This document shows positions 1-11,453 of a stretch of 64,000 nt of DNA, piece after piece. A program made the translations under genes and the position numbers. Location of the stretch: assembly GCA_035610835.1 (NCBI GenBank), contig CM069452.1, positions 68,668,919 through 68,732,918 of the forward strand, written 5' to 3'. Source of the stretch: Ophiura sarsii. Taxonomy: Eukaryota; Echinodermata; Ophiuroidea; Amphilepidida; Ophiuridae. Within the stretch, counting starts at the first letter, position 1. Each line of letters starts with the position of its first letter. The notes below the pieces were generated by a model that was not told the origin of the DNA, made no database searches, and saw only the letters and a program-made list of their open reading frames with translations.

Positions 1-599
1 GTATACCACTATCCTCTATATCCCATCAAATACCCCTGTCCCCACCGTCCCTACCATCCCAACCATCCCATCTATACCACTATCCTCTATATCCTATCAA
101 ATACCCCTGTCCCCACCGTCCCTACCATCCCAACCATCCCATCTATACCACTATCCTCTATATCCTATCAAATACCCCTGTCCCCACCGTCCCTACCATC
201 CCAATCATCCCATGTATACCACTATCCTCTATATCCTATCAAATACCCCTGTTCCCACCGTCCCTACCATCCCAACCATCCCATCTATACCACTATCCTC
301 TATATCCTATCAAATACCCCTGTCCCCACCGTCCCTACCATCCCATCTATACCACTATCCTCTATATCCTATCAAATACCCCTGTCCCCACCGTCCCTAC
401 CATCCCAATCATCCCATGTATACCACTATCATCTATATCCTATCAAATACCCCTGTTCCCACCGTCCCTACCATCCCAACCATCCCATCTATACCACTAT
501 CCTCTATATCCTATCAAATAACCCTGTTCCCACCGTCCCTACCATCCCAACCATCCCATCTATACCACTATCCTCTATATCCTATCAAATACCCCTGTT

Positions 600-3500
600 C
601 CCACCGTCCCTACCATCCCAATCATCCCATGTATACCACTATCCTCTATATCCTATCAAATACCCCTGTTCCCACCGTCCCTACCATCCCAACCATCCCA
701 TCTATACCACTATCCTCTATATCCTATCAAATACCCCTGTCCCCACCGTCCCTACCATCCCATCTATACCACTATCCTCTATATCCTATCAAATACCCCT
801 GTCCCCACCGTCCCTACCATCCCAATCATCCCATGTATACCACTATCATCTATATCCTATCAAATACCCCTGTTCCCACCGTCCCTACCATCCCAACCAT
901 CCCATCTATACCACTATCCTCTATATCCTATCAAATAACCCTGTTCCCACCGTCCCTACCATCCCAACCATCCCATCTATACCACTATCCTCTATATCCT
1001 ATCAAATACCCCTGTTCCCACCGTCCCTACCATCCCAACCATCCCATCTATACCACTATCCTCTATATCCTATCAAATACCCCTGTTCCCACCGTCCCTA
1101 CCATCCCAACCATCCCATCTATACCACTATCCTCTATATCCTATCAAATACCCCTGTTCCCACCGTCCCTACCATCCCATCTATACCACTATCCTCTATA
1201 TCCTATCAAATACCCCTGTCCCCACCGTCCCTACCATCCCAACCATCCCATCTATACCACTATCCTCTATATCCTATCAAATACCCCTGTCCCCACCGTC
1301 CCTACCATCCCAACCATCCCATGTATACCACTATCCTCTATATCCTATCAAATACCCCTGTTCCCACCGTCCCTACCATCCCAACCATCCCATCTATACC
1401 ACTATCCTCTATATCCTATCAAATACCCCTGTCCCCACCGTCCCTACCATCCCAACCATCCCTTCTATACCACTATCCTCTATATCCTATCAAATACCCC
1501 TGTCCCCACCGTCCCTACCATCCCAACCATCCCATCTATACCACTATCCTCTATATCCTATCAAATACCCCTGTCCCCACCGTCCCTACCATCCCATCTA
1601 TACCACTATCCTCTATATCCTATCAAATACCCCTGTCCCCACCGTCCCTACCATCCCAATCATCCCATGTATACCACTATCATCTATATCCTATCAAATA
1701 CCCCTGTTCCCACCGTCCCTACCATCCCAACCATCCCATCTATACCACTATCCTCTATATCCTATAAAATAACCCTGTTCCCACCGTCCCTACCATCCCA
1801 ACCATCCCATCTATACCACTATCCTCTATATCCTATCAAATACCCCTGTTCCCACCGTCCCTACCATCCCAACCATCCCATCTATACCACTATCCTCTAT
1901 ATCCTATCAAATACCCCTGTTCCCACCGTCCCTACCATCCCAACCATCCCATCTATACCACTATCCTCTATATCCTATCAAATACCCCTGTTCCCACCGT
2001 CCCTACCATCCCAACCATCCCATCTATACCACTATCCTCTATATCCTATCAAATACCCCTGTCCCCACCGTCCCTACCATCCCAACCATCCCATCTATAC
2101 CACTATCCTCTATATCCTATCAAATACCCCTGTCCCCACCGTCCCTACCATCCCAACCATCCCATGTATACCACTATCCTCTATATCCTATCAAATACCC
2201 CTGTCCCCACCGTCCCTACCATCCCAACCATCCCATCTATACCACTATCCTCTATATCCTATCAAATACCCCTGTTCCCACCGTCCCTACCATCCCAACC
2301 ATCCCATCTATACCACTATCCTCTATATCCTATCAAATACCCCTGTCCCCACCGTCCCTACCATCCCAACCATCCCATCTATACCACTATATCCTATCAA
2401 ATACCCCTGTTCCCACCGTCCCTACCATCCCAACCATCCCATCTATACCACTATCCTCTATATCCTATCAAATACCCCTGTTCCCACCGTCCCTACCATC
2501 CCAACCATCCCATCTATACCACAATCCTCTATATCCTATCAAATACCCCTCTTCCCACCGTCCCTACCATCCCAACCATCCCATCTATACCACTATATCC
2601 TATCAAATACCCCTGTTCCCACCGTCCCTACCATCCCAACCATCCCATCTATACCACTATCCTCTATATCCTATCAAATACCCCTGTTCCCACCGTCCCT
2701 ACCATCCCAACCATCCCATCTATACCACAATCCTCTATATCCTATCAAATACCCCTGTTCCCACCGTCCCTACCATCCCAACCATCCCATCTATACCACT
2801 ATCCTCTATATCCTATCAAATACCCTTGTCCCCACCGTCCCTACCATCCCAATCATCCCATGTATACCACTATCCTCTATATCCTATCAAATACCCCTGT
2901 TCCCACCGTCCCTACCATCCCAACCATCCCATCTATACCACTATCCTCTATATCCTATCAAATACCCCTGTTCCCACCGTCCCTACCATCCCAACCATCC
3001 CATCTATACCACTATCCTCTATATCCTATCAAATACCCCTGTCCCCACCGTCCCTACCATCCCAACCATCCCATCTATACCACTATCCTCTATATCCCAT
3101 CAAATACCCCTGTCCCCACCGTCCCTACCATCCCAACCATCCCATCTATACCACTATCCTCTATAACCTATCAAATACCCCTGTTCCCACCGTCCCTACC
3201 ATCCCAACCATCCCATCTATACCACTATCCTCTATATCCTATCAAATACCCCTGTTCCCACCGTCCCTACCATCCCAACCATCCCATCTATACCACTATC
3301 CTCTATATCCTATCAAATACCCCTGTCCCCACCGTCCCTACCATCCCAATCATCCCATGTATACCACTATCCTCTATGTCCCATCAAATAACCCTGTCCC
3401 CACCGTCCCTACCATCCCAACCATCCCATCTATACCACTATCCTCTATATCCTATCAAATACCCCTGTCCCCACCGTCCCTACCATCCCAACCATCCCAT

Positions 3501-3957
3501 CTATACCACTATCCTCTATATCCTATCAAATACCCCTGTCCCCACCGTCCCTACCATCCCAATCATCCCATGTATACCACTATCCTCTATATCCTATCAT
3601 ATACCCCTGTTCCCACCGTCCCTACCATCCCAACCATCCCATCTATACCACTATCCTCTATATCCTATCAAATACCCCTGTCCCCACCGTCCCTACCATC
3701 CCATCTATACCACTATCCTCTATATCCTATCAAATACCCCTGTCCCCACCGTCCCTACCATCCCAATCATCCCATGTATACCACTATCCTCTATATCCCA
3801 TCAAATACCCCTGTCCCCACCGTCCCTACCATCCCAACCATCCCATCTATACCACTATCCTCTATATCCTATCAAATACCCCTGTCCCCACCGTCCCTAC
3901 CATCCCAACCATCCCATCTATACCACTATCCTCTATATCCTATCAAATACCCCTGTC
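600..3957 (+). repeat. Higher-order copy 1 of ~3.36 kb block in left array
   Basis: The order of variant units in this block is repeated in the next one. For example, the unit with CTATCATCTATATCC at about 839 recurs at 4,197, an offset of 3,358 bp. The offset falls to 3,287 bp (one 71-bp unit) after about 2,640, because the second copy lacks a unit there. The left boundary, near 600, was placed where unit variants stop matching. A shorter related block at 212-600 repeats the start of this unit order. Confidence 0.85.
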
Positions 3958-6900
3958 CCCACCGTCCCTACCATCCCAATCATCCCATGTATACCACTAT
4001 CCTCTATATCCTATCAAATACCCCTGTTCCCACCGTCCCTACCATCCCAACCATCCCATCTATACCACTATCCTCTATATCCTATCAAATACCCCTGTCC
4101 CCACCGTCCCTACCATCCCATCTATACCACTATCCTCTATATCCTATCAAATACCCCTGTCCCCACCGTCCCTACCATCCCAATCATCCCATGTATACCA
4201 CTATCATCTATATCCTATCAAATACCCCTGTTCCCACCGTCCCTACCATCCCAACCATCCCATCTATACCACTATCCTCTATATCCTATCAAATAACCCT
4301 GTTCCCACCGTCCCTACCATCCCAACCATCCCATCTATACCACTATCCTCTATATCCTATCAAATACCCCTGTTCCCACCGTCCCTACCATCCCAACCAT
4401 CCCATCTATACCACTATCCTCTATATCCTATCAAATACCCCTGTTCCCACCGTCCCTACCATCCCAACCATCCCATCTATACCACTATCCTCTATATTCT
4501 ATCAAATACCCCTGTTCCCACCGTCCCTACCATCCCATCTATACCACTATCCTCTATATCCTATCAAATACCCCTGTCCCCACCGTCCCTACCATCCCAA
4601 CCATCCCATCTATACCACTATCCTCTATATCCTATCAAATACCCCTGTCCCCACCGTCCCTACCATCCCAACCATCCCATGTATACCACTATCCTCTATA
4701 TCCTATCAAATACCCCTGTTCCCACCGTCCCTACCATCCCAACCATCCCATCTATACCACTATCCTCTATATCCTATCAAATACCCCTGTCCCCACCGTC
4801 CCTACCATCCCAACCATCCCTTCTATACCACTATCCTCTATATCCTATCAAATACCCCTGTCCCCACCGTCCCTACCATCCCAACCATCCCATCTATACC
4901 ACTATCCTCTATATCCTATCAAATACCCCTGTCCCCACCGTCCCTACCATCCCATCTATACCACTATCCTCTATATCCTATCAAATACCCCTGTCCCCAC
5001 CGTCCCTACCATCCCAATCATCCCATGTATACCACTATCATCTATATCCTATCAAATACCCCTGTTCCCACCGTCCCTACCATCCCAACCATCCCATCTA
5101 TACCACTATCCTCTATATCCTATAAAATAACCCTGTTCCCACCGTCCCTACCATCCCAACCATCCCATCTATACCACTATCCTCTATATCCTATCAAATA
5201 CCCCTGTTCCCACCGTCCCTACCATCCCAACCATCCCATCTATACCACTATCCTCTATATCCTATCAAATACCCCTGTTCCCACCGTCCCTACCATCCCA
5301 ACCATCCCATCTATACCACTATCCTCTATATCCTATCAAATACCCCTGTTCCCACCGTCCCTACCATCCCAACCATCCCATCTATACCACTATCCTCTAT
5401 ATCCTATCAAATACCCCTGTCCCCACCGTCCCTACCATCCCAACCATCCCATCTATACCACTATCCTCTATATCCTATCAAATACCCCTGTCCCCACCGT
5501 CCCTACCATCCCAACCATCCCATGTATACCACTATCCTCTATATCCTATCAAATACCCCTGTCCCCACCGTCCCTACCATCCCAACCATCCCATCTATAC
5601 CACTATCCTCTATATCCTATCAAATACCCCTGTTCCCACCGTCCCTACCATCCCAACCATCCCATCTATACCACTATCCTCTATATCCTATCAAATACCC
5701 CTGTCCCCACCGTCCCTACCATCCCAACCATCCCATCTATACCACTATATCCTATCAAATACCCCTGTTCCCACCGTCCCTACCATCCCAACCATCCCAT
5801 CTATACCACTATCCTCTATATCCTATCAAATACCCCTGTTCCCACCGTCCCTACCATCCCAACCATCCCATCTATACCACAATCCTCTATATCCTATCAA
5901 ATACCCCTCTTCCCACCGTCCCTACCATCCCAACCATCCCATCTATACCACTATATCCTATCAAATACCCCTGTTCCCACCGTCCCTACCATCCCAACCA
6001 TCCCATCTATACCACAATCCTCTATATCCTATCAAATACCCCTGTTCCCACCGTCCCTACCATCCCAACCATCCCATCTATACCACTATCCTCTATATCC
6101 TATCAAATACCCTTGTCCCCACCGTCCCTACCATCCCAATCATCCCATGTATACCACTATCCTCTATATCCTATCAAATACCCCTGTTCCCACCGTCCCT
6201 ACCATCCCAACCATCCCATCTATACCACTATCCTCTATATCCTATCAAATACCCCTGTTCCCACCGTCCCTACCATCCCAACCATCCCATCTATACCACT
6301 ATCCTCTATATCCTATCAAATACCCCTGTCCCCACCGTCCCTACCATCCCAACCATCCCATCTATACCACTATCCTCTATATCCCATCAAATACCCCTGT
6401 CCCCACCGTCCCTACCATCCCAACCATCCCATCTATACCACTATCCTCTATAACCTATCAAATACCCCTGTTCCCACCGTCCCTACCATCCCAACCATCC
6501 CATCTATACCACTATCCTCTATATCCTATCAAATACCCCTGTTCCCACCGTCCCTACCATCCCAACCATCCCATCTATACCACTATCCTCTATATCCTAT
6601 CAAATACCCCTGTCCCCACCGTCCCTACCATCCCAATCATCCCATGTATACCACTATCCTCTATGTCCCATCAAATAACCCTGTCCCCACCGTCCCTACC
6701 ATCCCAACCATCCCATCTATACCACTATCCTCTATATCCTATCAAATACCCCTGTCCCCACCGTCCCTACCATCCCAACCATCCCATCTATACCACTATC
6801 CTCTATATCCTATCAAATACCCCTGTCCCCACCGTCCCTACCATCCCAATCATCCCATGTATACCACTATCCTCTATATCCTATCATATACCCCTGTTCC

Positions 6901-7244
6901 CACCGTCCCTACCATCCCAACCATCCCATCTATACCACTATCCTCTATATCCTATCAAATACCCCTGTCCCCACCGTCCCTACCATCCCATCTATACCAC
7001 TATCCTCTATATCCTATCAAATACCCCTGTCCCCACCGTCCCTACCATCCCAATCATCCCATGTATACCACTATCCTCTATATCCCATCAAATACCCCTG
7101 TCCCCACCGTCCCTACCATCCCAACCATCCCATCTATACCACTATCCTCTATATCCTATCAAATACCCCTGTCCCCACCGTCCCTACCATCCCAACCATC
7201 CCATCTATACCACTATCCTCTATATCCTATCAAATACCCCTGTC
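3958..7244 (+). repeat. Higher-order copy 2 of ~3.3 kb block in left array
   Basis: This block is a near-identical successor of the previous one. Shared private variants include CCTTGTCCCC (2,824 and 6,111), CTATGTCCCATC (3,374 and 6,661) and ATCATATACCCC (about 3,597 and 6,884), all at an offset of 3,287. A third, truncated copy starts at about 7,245 and is recognisable until about 7,690, where unit order diverges at an ATAATGCC variant. Such near-identity implies recent unequal exchange or an assembly duplication. Confidence 0.85.
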
Positions 7245-8969
7245 CCCACCGTCCCTACCATCCCAATCATCCCATGTATACCACTATCCTCTATATCCTA
7301 TCAAATACCCCTGTTCCCACCGTCCCTACCATCCCAACCATCCCATCTATACCACTATCCTCTATATCCTATCAAATACCCCTGTCCCCACCGTCCCTAC
7401 CATCCCATCTATACCACTATCCTCTATATCCTATCAAATACCCCTGTCCCCACCGTCCCTACCATCCCAATCATCCCATGTATACCACTATCATCTATAT
7501 CCTATCAAATACCCCTGTTCCCACCGTCCCTACCATCCCAACCATCCCATCTATACCACTATCCTCTATATCCTATCAAATAACCCTGTTCCCACCGTCC
7601 CTACCATCCCAACCATCCCATCTATACCACTATCCTCTATATCCTATCAAATACCCCTGTTCCCACCGTCCCTACCATCCCAACCATCCCATCTATAATG
7701 CCACTATCCTCTATATCCTATAAAATACCCCTGTCCCCACCGTCCCTACCATCCCATGTATACCACTATCCTCTATATCCTATCAAATACCCCTGTCCCC
7801 ACCGTCCCTACCATCCCATCTATACCACTATCCTCTATATCCTATCAAATACCCCTGTCCCCACCGTCTCTACCATCCCAATCATCCCATGTATACCACT
7901 ATCATCTATATCCTATCAAATACCCCTGTTCCCACCGTCCCTACCATCCCAACCATCCCATCTATACCACTATCCTCTATATCCTATCAAATAACCCTGT
8001 TCCCACCGGCCCCTACCATCCCAACCATCCCATCTATACCACTATCCTCTATATCCTATCAAATACCCCTGTTCCCACCGTCCCTACCATCTCAACCATC
8101 CCATCTATACCACTATCCTCTATATCCTATCAAATACCCCTGTCCCCACCGTCCCTACCATCCCAACCATCCCATGTATACCACTATCCTCTATATCCTA
8201 TCAAATACCCCTGTTCCCACCGTCCCTACCATCCCAACCATCCCATCTATACCACTATCCTCTATATCCTATCAAATACCCCTGTCCCCACCGTCCCTAC
8301 CATCCCAACCATCCCATCTATACCACTATCCTCTATATCATATCAAATACCCCTGTCCCCACCGTCCCTACCATCCCAATCATCCCATGTATACCACTAT
8401 CATCTATATCCTATCAAATACCCCTGTTCCCACCGTCCCTACCATCCCAACCATCCCATCTATACCACTATATCCTATCAAATAACCCTGTTCCCACCGT
8501 CCCTACCATCCCAACCATCCCATCTATACCACTATCCTCTATATCCTATCAAATACCCCTGTTCCCACCGTCCCTACCATCCCAACCATCCCATCTATAC
8601 CACTATCCTCTATATCCTATCAAATACCCCTGTCCCCACCGTCCCTACCATCCCAACCATCCCATGTATACCACTATCCTCTATATCCTATCAAATACCC
8701 CTGTCCCCACCGTCCCTACCATCCCAACCATCCCATGTATACCACTATCCTCTATATCCTATCAAATACCCCTGTTCCCACCGTCCCTACCATCCCAACC
8801 ATCCCATCTATACCACTATTCTCTATATCCTATCAAATACCCCTGTCCCCACCGTCCCTACCATCCCAATCATCCCATGTATACCGCTATCCTCTATATC
8901 CTATCAAATACCCCTGTTCCCACCGTCCCTACCATCCCAACCATCCCATCTATACCACTATCCTCTATA

Positions 8970-9747
8970 TCATATCAAATACCCCTGTCCCTACCGTCCC
9001 TACCATCCCAATCATCCCATCTATACCAGTATCCTATATATCATATCCTATACCCCTGTCCCTACCGTCCCTACCATCCCAATTATCCCATCTTTACCAC
9101 TGTCCCTATATCATATCAAATACCCCTGTCCCTACCGTCCCTATCATCCCAACTATCCCATCTCTACCAGTATCCTATATATCATATCATATACCCCTGT
9201 CCCTACCGTCCCTACCATCCCAACTATCCCATCTATACCAGGATCTTATATATCATATCAAATACCCCTGTCCCTACCGTCCCTACCATCCCAATTATCC
9301 CATCTTTACCACTGTCCCTATATCATATCAAATACCCCTGTCCCTACCGTCCCTATCATCCCAACTATCCCATCTCTACCAGTATCCTATATATCATATC
9401 ATATACCCCTGTCCCTACCGTCCCTACCATCCCAACTATCCCATCTATACCAGGATCTTATATATCATATCAAATACCCCTGTCCCTACCGTCCCTACCA
9501 TCCCAACCATCCCATCTATACCACTGTCCCTATATCATATCATATACCCCTGTCCCTACCGTCCCTACCATCCCAACCATCCCATCTATACCACTGTCCC
9601 TATATCATCCCATCTATACCACTATCCTATATATCATATATCCCTCTCCCTACCGTCCCTACCATCCCAAGCTTCCCATCTATACCACTATCCTATATAT
9701 CATATCATAAACCCCTGTCCCTACCGTCCCTACCATCCCAACTATCC
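8970..9747 (+). repeat. Variant 'B' satellite subfamily at right end of left array
   Basis: From about 8,970 the unit changes. CCCCACCGTCCC becomes CCCTACCGTCCC, CTCTATATCC becomes CTATATATCATATC, and ATACCAGTATCC, ATACCAGGATCTT and ACCACTGTCCC junctions appear. Units are about 58-72 bp. The same B units recur as short blocks in the right array, at about 22,640-22,800, 25,821-25,981, 27,320-27,775, 29,421-29,876 and 31,806-32,261, always in the same internal order. This shows the two arrays share ancestry at block level and not only at unit level. Confidence 0.88.
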
Positions 9748-9756
9748 AACAATCTT

Positions 9757-10539
9757 GATGGCCTTAGCTAATGATGCTGCTGCCAGAGTGGAGGAGCCAA
9801 ATAAACTCACTTTGAAATATGTTGATGATTTAACTATTGTAGAAAATGTGTTTGGAAAACAAATTTCCACCTTCCAACATGATTTGGATAAATTTTTTGT
9901 CACCTTTTCGATGGATCCACCGATACCCCCCCCCCCCCCCCCCCCTCCCCCTCCGTTTGTATGATCAAAACCTTCATTGCACTGACATGGTGAAGATTCT
10001 GGGCATAAAAATTGCTAAAGATCTGAAATGGAACACCCACATTGGTGACATTACGAGACGTGCAAGTGGACGGCTATTTATCCTAAAACGGCATATGGGC
10101 TAAGTGTTAAAGACCTGGTAACAATCTATGATGGTTTTGTTCGCCCCCTTCTTGAGTATGCTCTACCAGTAGGCCTATGGCATCCTGGTCTGACAGAAAA
10201 TCTCCACTATGATTTGGAGCGTATTCAGAAGAGGGCGTGTAGAATCATCTTAGGTTTTAACTACATAGGCTATCAGGATGCCTTAATAACATGTGCTATT
10301 CCGGAACATGTGCTATTCCGGAACTCAGGAACCGTAGAGACCAAATATGTTTAAACTTTGCTGAATCCATTTTAAAATCTAATGAATTTCGTGGTTGGTT
10401 ACCAAAATCTAGAGATGAACAAGTGCATAATATGACTCTCTGTAGTGCTCACAAAATAACTGTTCCTAAAACACGTACCCTGCGTTACGCTCGAAGCTCA
10501 ATTCCATACATGGTTAAACTCTTAAATCATACATTATAG
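9757..10539 (+). pseudogene. Reverse transcriptase C-terminal remnant, frameshifted
   Basis: The reverse transcriptase catalytic box is visible as KYVDDLTIV, with YVDD at 9,818-9,829, preceded by LANDAAARVEEP. After a poly-C run (about 9,927-9,945) that follows an apparent internal deletion, the thumb region resumes in another frame (KILGIKIAKDLKWNTHIGD, then RRASGRLFILKRH). A stop at 10,101 and a further frame change lead to VTIYDGFVRPLLEYALPVG and ERIQKRACRIILGFNY. A 17-bp tandem duplication then shifts the frame again, before a C-terminal part ending in SSIPYMVKLLNHTL and a TAG at 10,537-10,539. The motif order is that of CR1/L2-like LINEs. Three frame breaks and a missing segment make it inactive. 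Confidence 0.88.
10288..10321 (+). repeat. 17-bp tandem duplication inside the RT remnant
   Basis: AACATGTGCTATTCCGG occurs twice back to back (10,288-10,304 and 10,305-10,321). The upstream frame (…QDALITCAIPE) and the downstream frame (ELRNRRDQICLNFAESI…) are offset by exactly this length. The duplication therefore accounts fully for the third frame break. Both copies are identical, which implies a recent event. Confidence 0.95.
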
Positions 10540-10837
10540 TTCTGTTTCCAATCGGGTGGGTTGTTGTGTTAGGCATACTTAGTTATTTCTATGAATATAT
10601 ATTGTTTCTATATATTACATATTGTAAATATTGTTGTAATTCAGCATTTTGCTGCGATAATGATGTTTATTAAACCTTGAATTGAATTGAAGTATCCATT
10701 CGATTTAGTTGAATTAGGTATCACTACTGCGGAGAAGAAATTTGCTCATTTAATGTATATTTCAGATTGTTGGTACCGATTATCTATTTTGAATTAGCCA
10801 ACCTCAAAGCACCTGGTTAGGGACTTTTGTTGCTAGG

Positions 10838-10941
10838 TGTATATCATATCGTATACCTTAATCCCTACCATCCAAACTATACCAGTATCCTACATACATA
10901 TCGTATACCCCCATCTCTACCATCCCAGCCTTACCAGGTGT
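10838..10941 (+). repeat. Orphan, degenerate B-type satellite units
   Basis: About one and a half diverged B-type units lie beyond the LINE tail: GTATATCATATCGTATACC, then ATCCCTACCATCC, AACTATACCAGTATCC, CATATCGTATACCCC and CTACCATCCCAGCC. They lie in the same orientation as the left array. They suggest that the array once extended further right, or that seed units existed on both sides of the LINE. Confidence 0.75.
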
Positions 10942-11453
10942 TTACAGACGCGTTCTAGAACACAGGGTGTTTCTAACTGTTTAAAAAAAAAGGGTAAAGA
11001 AAGGTGTAAAAAAGTGGTCCTTTGTTTAACACTGTCAATTTTCAGTTGATTAAATCATGTAATGATGAAATATATTTTGATGTTTTTCAAATATGTGTGT
11101 TAGGAAACGGTTAAAATAATAGAAAAAATATTTCCAATATAAAAGTATAAAATCAAAGAACACATTTGGTGTTAATAACCAGAACATCTTTAGAGGGCAT
11201 TGGAGGCGTCCACATTTTTAGAGTGTAGTTGAGGTTTCAAGCTACAAATGTGTGATATTTCATGAGACTGGCTGGCATAATAATAAAGTTATGAGGTAGG
11301 AGGTAGAACTTATTGAATGACCCTCGTAGATTGAGAGAGGGGATGATTTCATTCCTTGACTTGTTAGTTGTTTGTGTCTTCTTTGGCTATCCTTGGTCTT
11401 ATCAACATGTTTTTAATCTGTCTGTGTTTTTTACTATATTGTTTTCGGTTTTT
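10942..11453. other. Unassigned AT-rich spacer
   Basis: I see no gene, RNA or repeat that I can support here. It contains only short A- and T-runs and reading frames without recognisable motifs. Confidence 0.5.

Larger units (their letters stand above)
1..9747. repeat. Left satellite array, ~71 bp unit (pyrimidine-rich strand = +)
   Basis: A head-to-tail array of a unit of about 71 bp runs from the window edge, so its left end is not seen, to about 9,747. At that length it holds roughly 140 units. Recurrent variants are a 62-bp unit lacking one 9-bp ACCATCCCA-type step and a 64-bp unit lacking a 7-bp step in the CTATCCTCTATATCC part. Single-base variants (CTGTTCCC/CTGTCCCC, CATGTAT/CATCTAT, AATCATCC/AACCATCC) mark individual units. 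The + strand has almost no stop codons, and 71 is 2 mod 3, so all three frames rotate through the unit. This produces reading frames of up to 1,585 codons of Tyr/Pro/Ile/Ser/Thr repeats with no domain. I regard them as spurious. The G-rich complement of each unit carries four to five closely spaced G-tracts. Confidence 0.97.
9748..10690 (+). mobile_element. 5'-truncated CR1/L2-like non-LTR retrotransposon fragment
   Basis: This is a LINE 3' fragment. It has the end of the reverse transcriptase domain (see the pseudogene entry), about 130 bp of 3' UTR, and a terminal microsatellite of two to three TTGAA units at about 10,677-10,690. A short-unit 3' tail in place of poly(A) is typical of CR1/L2-like elements. 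The 5' side ends abruptly at the satellite junction (about 9,748), just upstream of the conserved ND-AA/YVDD region, so the endonuclease and most of the fingers/palm are absent. The exact clade within CR1/L2/Daphne is not resolved. Confidence 0.85.

Noticed and set aside
1..9747. CRISPR array
   Set aside because: The units are contiguous satellite repeats without unique spacers, in an animal genome.
9927..9945. Proline-rich protein tail encoded by the poly-C run
   Set aside because: It is a homopolymer at a break in the LINE remnant. The true reverse transcriptase sequence resumes in another frame.
212..9964. Very long + strand frames of Tyr/Pro/Ile/Ser/Thr-rich repeats
   Set aside because: They follow directly from a stop-poor 71-bp satellite unit read in rotating frames. 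No start context, domain, introns or codon bias supports a protein, and several frames are open at once.
10837..11049. 70-codon frame over the orphan satellite units
   Set aside because: It is a satellite-derived reading frame followed by unrelated AT-rich sequence.
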